Shown here: in pieces, positions 4,887 to 5,950 of the stretch
Layout of the letters: every line of letters begins with the position of its first letter
Numbering within the stretch: position 1 is the first letter of the stretch
Origin: CAZUZD01 sp964624465
GTDB lineage: Bacteria > Planctomycetota > Planctomycetia > Isosphaerales > Isosphaeraceae
DNA length: 5,950 nucleotides
Assembly: GCA_964624465.1 (NCBI GenBank)
Contig: CAZUZD010000361.1
Span: 1 to 5,950 of the forward strand
Reading direction: 5' to 3'
Program-made: the position numbers and the translations under genes
Notes under the pieces: model-generated
Seen by the model: only the letters and a program-made list of their open reading frames with translations
Told to the model about the DNA's origin: nothing
The model's database searches: none

Positions 4887-5819
4887 GTGTCCGACGCGCC
4901 CGAGGCGACCCCACCGCCTGGCCCTGTGCACGTGTCGGTCCTGCTGGACGAGATCGTCCGCTGGCTCGACCCCCGCCCGGGGTCCATCCTGATCGACGGC
5001 ACCGTCGGCGCCGGCGGCCATGCGGCCGCGCTGGCGGCGAAGGTGGTCCCGGGCGGCCGGGTGATCGGGCTCGATCGCGACCCGGCGATGCTCGAGCTGG
5101 CCGCGGCGGCGACGCAGGGGCTGCCGGTGACGCTGGTGCACGCCCCGTACAGCCGGATCGACGCCGTGCTGGAGGAGGAGGGCCTGGAGGGCGTCGACGG
5201 CATCCTGCTCGACCTGGGCCTGTCGTCGGACCAGCTCGCCTGGTCCGATCGCGGCTTCAGCTTCCAGGGGGACGGGCCGCTGGACATGCGGTTCGATACC
5301 AGCCGGGGCAAGACGGCCGCCGACCTGATCCGGACCGAGCGCGAGGCCGACCTGGCCGATCTGATCTACCAGTACGGCGAGGAGCGGCTCAGCCGCCGGA
5401 TCGCCCGCCGGATCGTCGAGGAGCGGACCAAGGCCCCGATCACGACCACCGCGCAGCTCGCGGCGATCGTCCGCCGCTGCTACCCGCCGCCGAAGGGGCG
5501 GCGGTCGCCGATCGACCCGGCCACCCGGGTGTTCCAGGCGCTCCGGATCGCGGTCAACGGCGAGCTGGACCACCTCGACCGGGTGCTCGCCGGCCTGGCC
5601 GGCTGGCTCAAGCCGGGGGGCCGGGCGGCGATCATCAGCTTCCACTCGCTGGAAGACCGCAAGGTGAAGTGGGCCTTCCGCAACGATCCGAACCTGAACA
5701 TCCTGACGAAGAAACCGGTCGAAGCGTCGCCCGAGGAAATGCAGCGCAATGCCCGCGCACGGAGCGCGAAACTGAGGGTCGCTGAGCGATGTCCGACACC
5801 CACCAGCCCGAACCCGTGA
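4887..5819 (+). CDS. rsmH: 16S rRNA (cytosine(1402)-N(4))-methyltransferase RsmH (MraW)
   Basis: 310 residues, the normal length for this family. RsmH transfers a methyl group from S-adenosylmethionine to N4 of C1402 in 16S rRNA, in the decoding centre of the small subunit, in the cytoplasm. Seen in order: HVSVLLDEIVRWL (15-27), SAM-binding DGTVGAGGH (37-45), LDRD (62-65), GILLDLGLSSDQL (105-117), GFSFQGDGPLDMRFD (123-137), PATRVFQALRIAVNGEL (211-227), SFHSLEDRKVK (251-261) and the C-terminal NARARSAKLRVAER (288-301). No key motif is missing. The start is GTG 4887, which gives MSDAPEA before the conserved core. Its ribosome site is poor (only GAG at 4878-4880), and the alternative GTG 4926 has none. 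rsmH classically sits in the dcw division and cell-wall cluster after mraZ; no mraZ is seen upstream here. The next gene begins inside its last 31 bases, so the two are probably translated as a unit. Confidence 0.98.
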   Translation: MSDAPEATPPPGPVHVSVLLDEIVRWLDPRPGSILIDGTVGAGGHAAALAAKVVPGGRVIGLDRDPAMLELAAAATQGLPVTLVHAPYSRIDAVLEEEGLEGVDGILLDLGLSSDQLAWSDRGFSFQGDGPLDMRFDTSRGKTAADLIRTEREADLADLIYQYGEERLSRRIARRIVEERTKAPITTTAQLAAIVRRCYPPPKGRRSPIDPATRVFQALRIAVNGELDHLDRVLAGLAGWLKPGGRAAIISFHSLEDRKVKWAFRNDPNLNILTKKPVEASPEEMQRNARARSAKLRVAERCPTPTSPNP

Positions 5820-5950
5820 ATCCTGACCCCCCGCAGGAGTCGGCCGCCCCGGCGCCGAACGAGGCCGCGGCCGAGGCCAAGGCCGCTCGACGGGCCGCCG
5901 CCGAGGCGAAGGCCCAGGCCGAGGCGGCTGCGTCCGTGGTCGCGGACGGC
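5789..5950 (+). CDS. Ala/Glu/Lys-rich protein downstream of rsmH (5' part only)
   Basis: 54 codons are visible, open to the right edge, starting at ATG 5789 with GAGGG (5774-5778) 10 bases upstream. It overlaps the end of rsmH by 31 bases in another frame. A GTG at 5816, overlapping the rsmH stop as GTGA, is in the same frame but lacks a ribosome site. The visible part opens with a Pro-rich stretch (MSDTHQPEPVNPDPPQE), then a charged Ala-rich segment of about 30 residues with AEAKAARRAAAEAKAQAEAA, which should form a long helix or coiled coil. No membrane segment appears yet. In many bacteria the gene after rsmH encodes the small division protein FtsL, a cytoplasmic tail plus one membrane helix and a coiled coil. 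Position makes an FtsL-like or other envelope protein possible, but nothing seen here proves it. Confidence 0.75.
   Translation, partial: MSDTHQPEPVNPDPPQESAAPAPNEAAAEAKAARRAAAEAKAQAEAAASVVADG

Noticed and set aside
4486..4914. Short proteins starting MADDAPLIRPT on both strands around the inverted repeat
   Set aside because: The identical peptides on both strands are a direct consequence of the perfect inverted repeat. There is no ribosome site and no coding signal.
4887..4925. Alternative rsmH start at GTG 4926
   Set aside because: It would sit right at the conserved HVSVLL core, but no ribosome site precedes it, and the promoter-to-4887 spacing is reasonable. It remains possible but less likely.

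Overview
The window is about 5.95 kb of very GC-rich DNA from what looks like a free-living bacterium, most plausibly a planctomycete (perhaps Isosphaeraceae or a relative). That placement is an inference. It rests on base composition together with the gene mix: a Hanks-type Ser/Thr kinase-like protein with a long unique tail, an exported internalin-style leucine-rich repeat protein, an exported protein with a YHS/TRASH-like cysteine motif, and an rsmH gene with no mraZ in front of it. No RNA gene, CRISPR array, transposase or phage gene is visible.

Layout. Positions 1-1360 (minus strand) hold a GTG-started protein-kinase-like gene that runs off the left edge. Its catalytic loop has lost the essential aspartate, so it reads as a pseudokinase. 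The gap 1361-1582 carries a good sigma70-like promoter and a leader hairpin for that gene, and it separates it from a divergent plus-strand series. That series is a NUDIX-family hydrolase of the COG4112 type (1583-2269), a secreted LRR protein (2444-3280), a secreted mosaic protein with an N-terminal domain, a Cys-rich YHS/TRASH-like motif, an Ala/Pro/Lys linker and a TPR-like end (3423-4508), then rsmH (4887-5819). A small Ala/Glu/Lys-rich gene starts inside the 3' end of rsmH (5789) and leaves the window on the right.

The 378-base gap 4509-4886 is the most structured non-coding stretch. It holds a perfect inverted repeat with 31-bp arms (4532-4562 with 4580-4610). Each arm has self-complementary ends, which resembles a paired REP-type palindrome. 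A consensus TTGACA promoter for rsmH follows at 4789-4816, and a 12-bp perfect palindrome lies in the predicted leader. The remainder of that gap shows nothing I can name.

How the genes fit together. rsmH and the overlapping downstream gene look like the start of a division/cell-wall (dcw-type) cluster continuing to the right. The NUDIX, LRR and YHS genes share a strand but are separated by 140-175 bases each and have no obvious shared pathway, so they are probably separate transcription units. Most long reading frames in this GC-rich DNA are antisense or out-of-frame shadows and were left out, including one open frame that runs antisense through the kinase and joins the NUDIX gene in frame.
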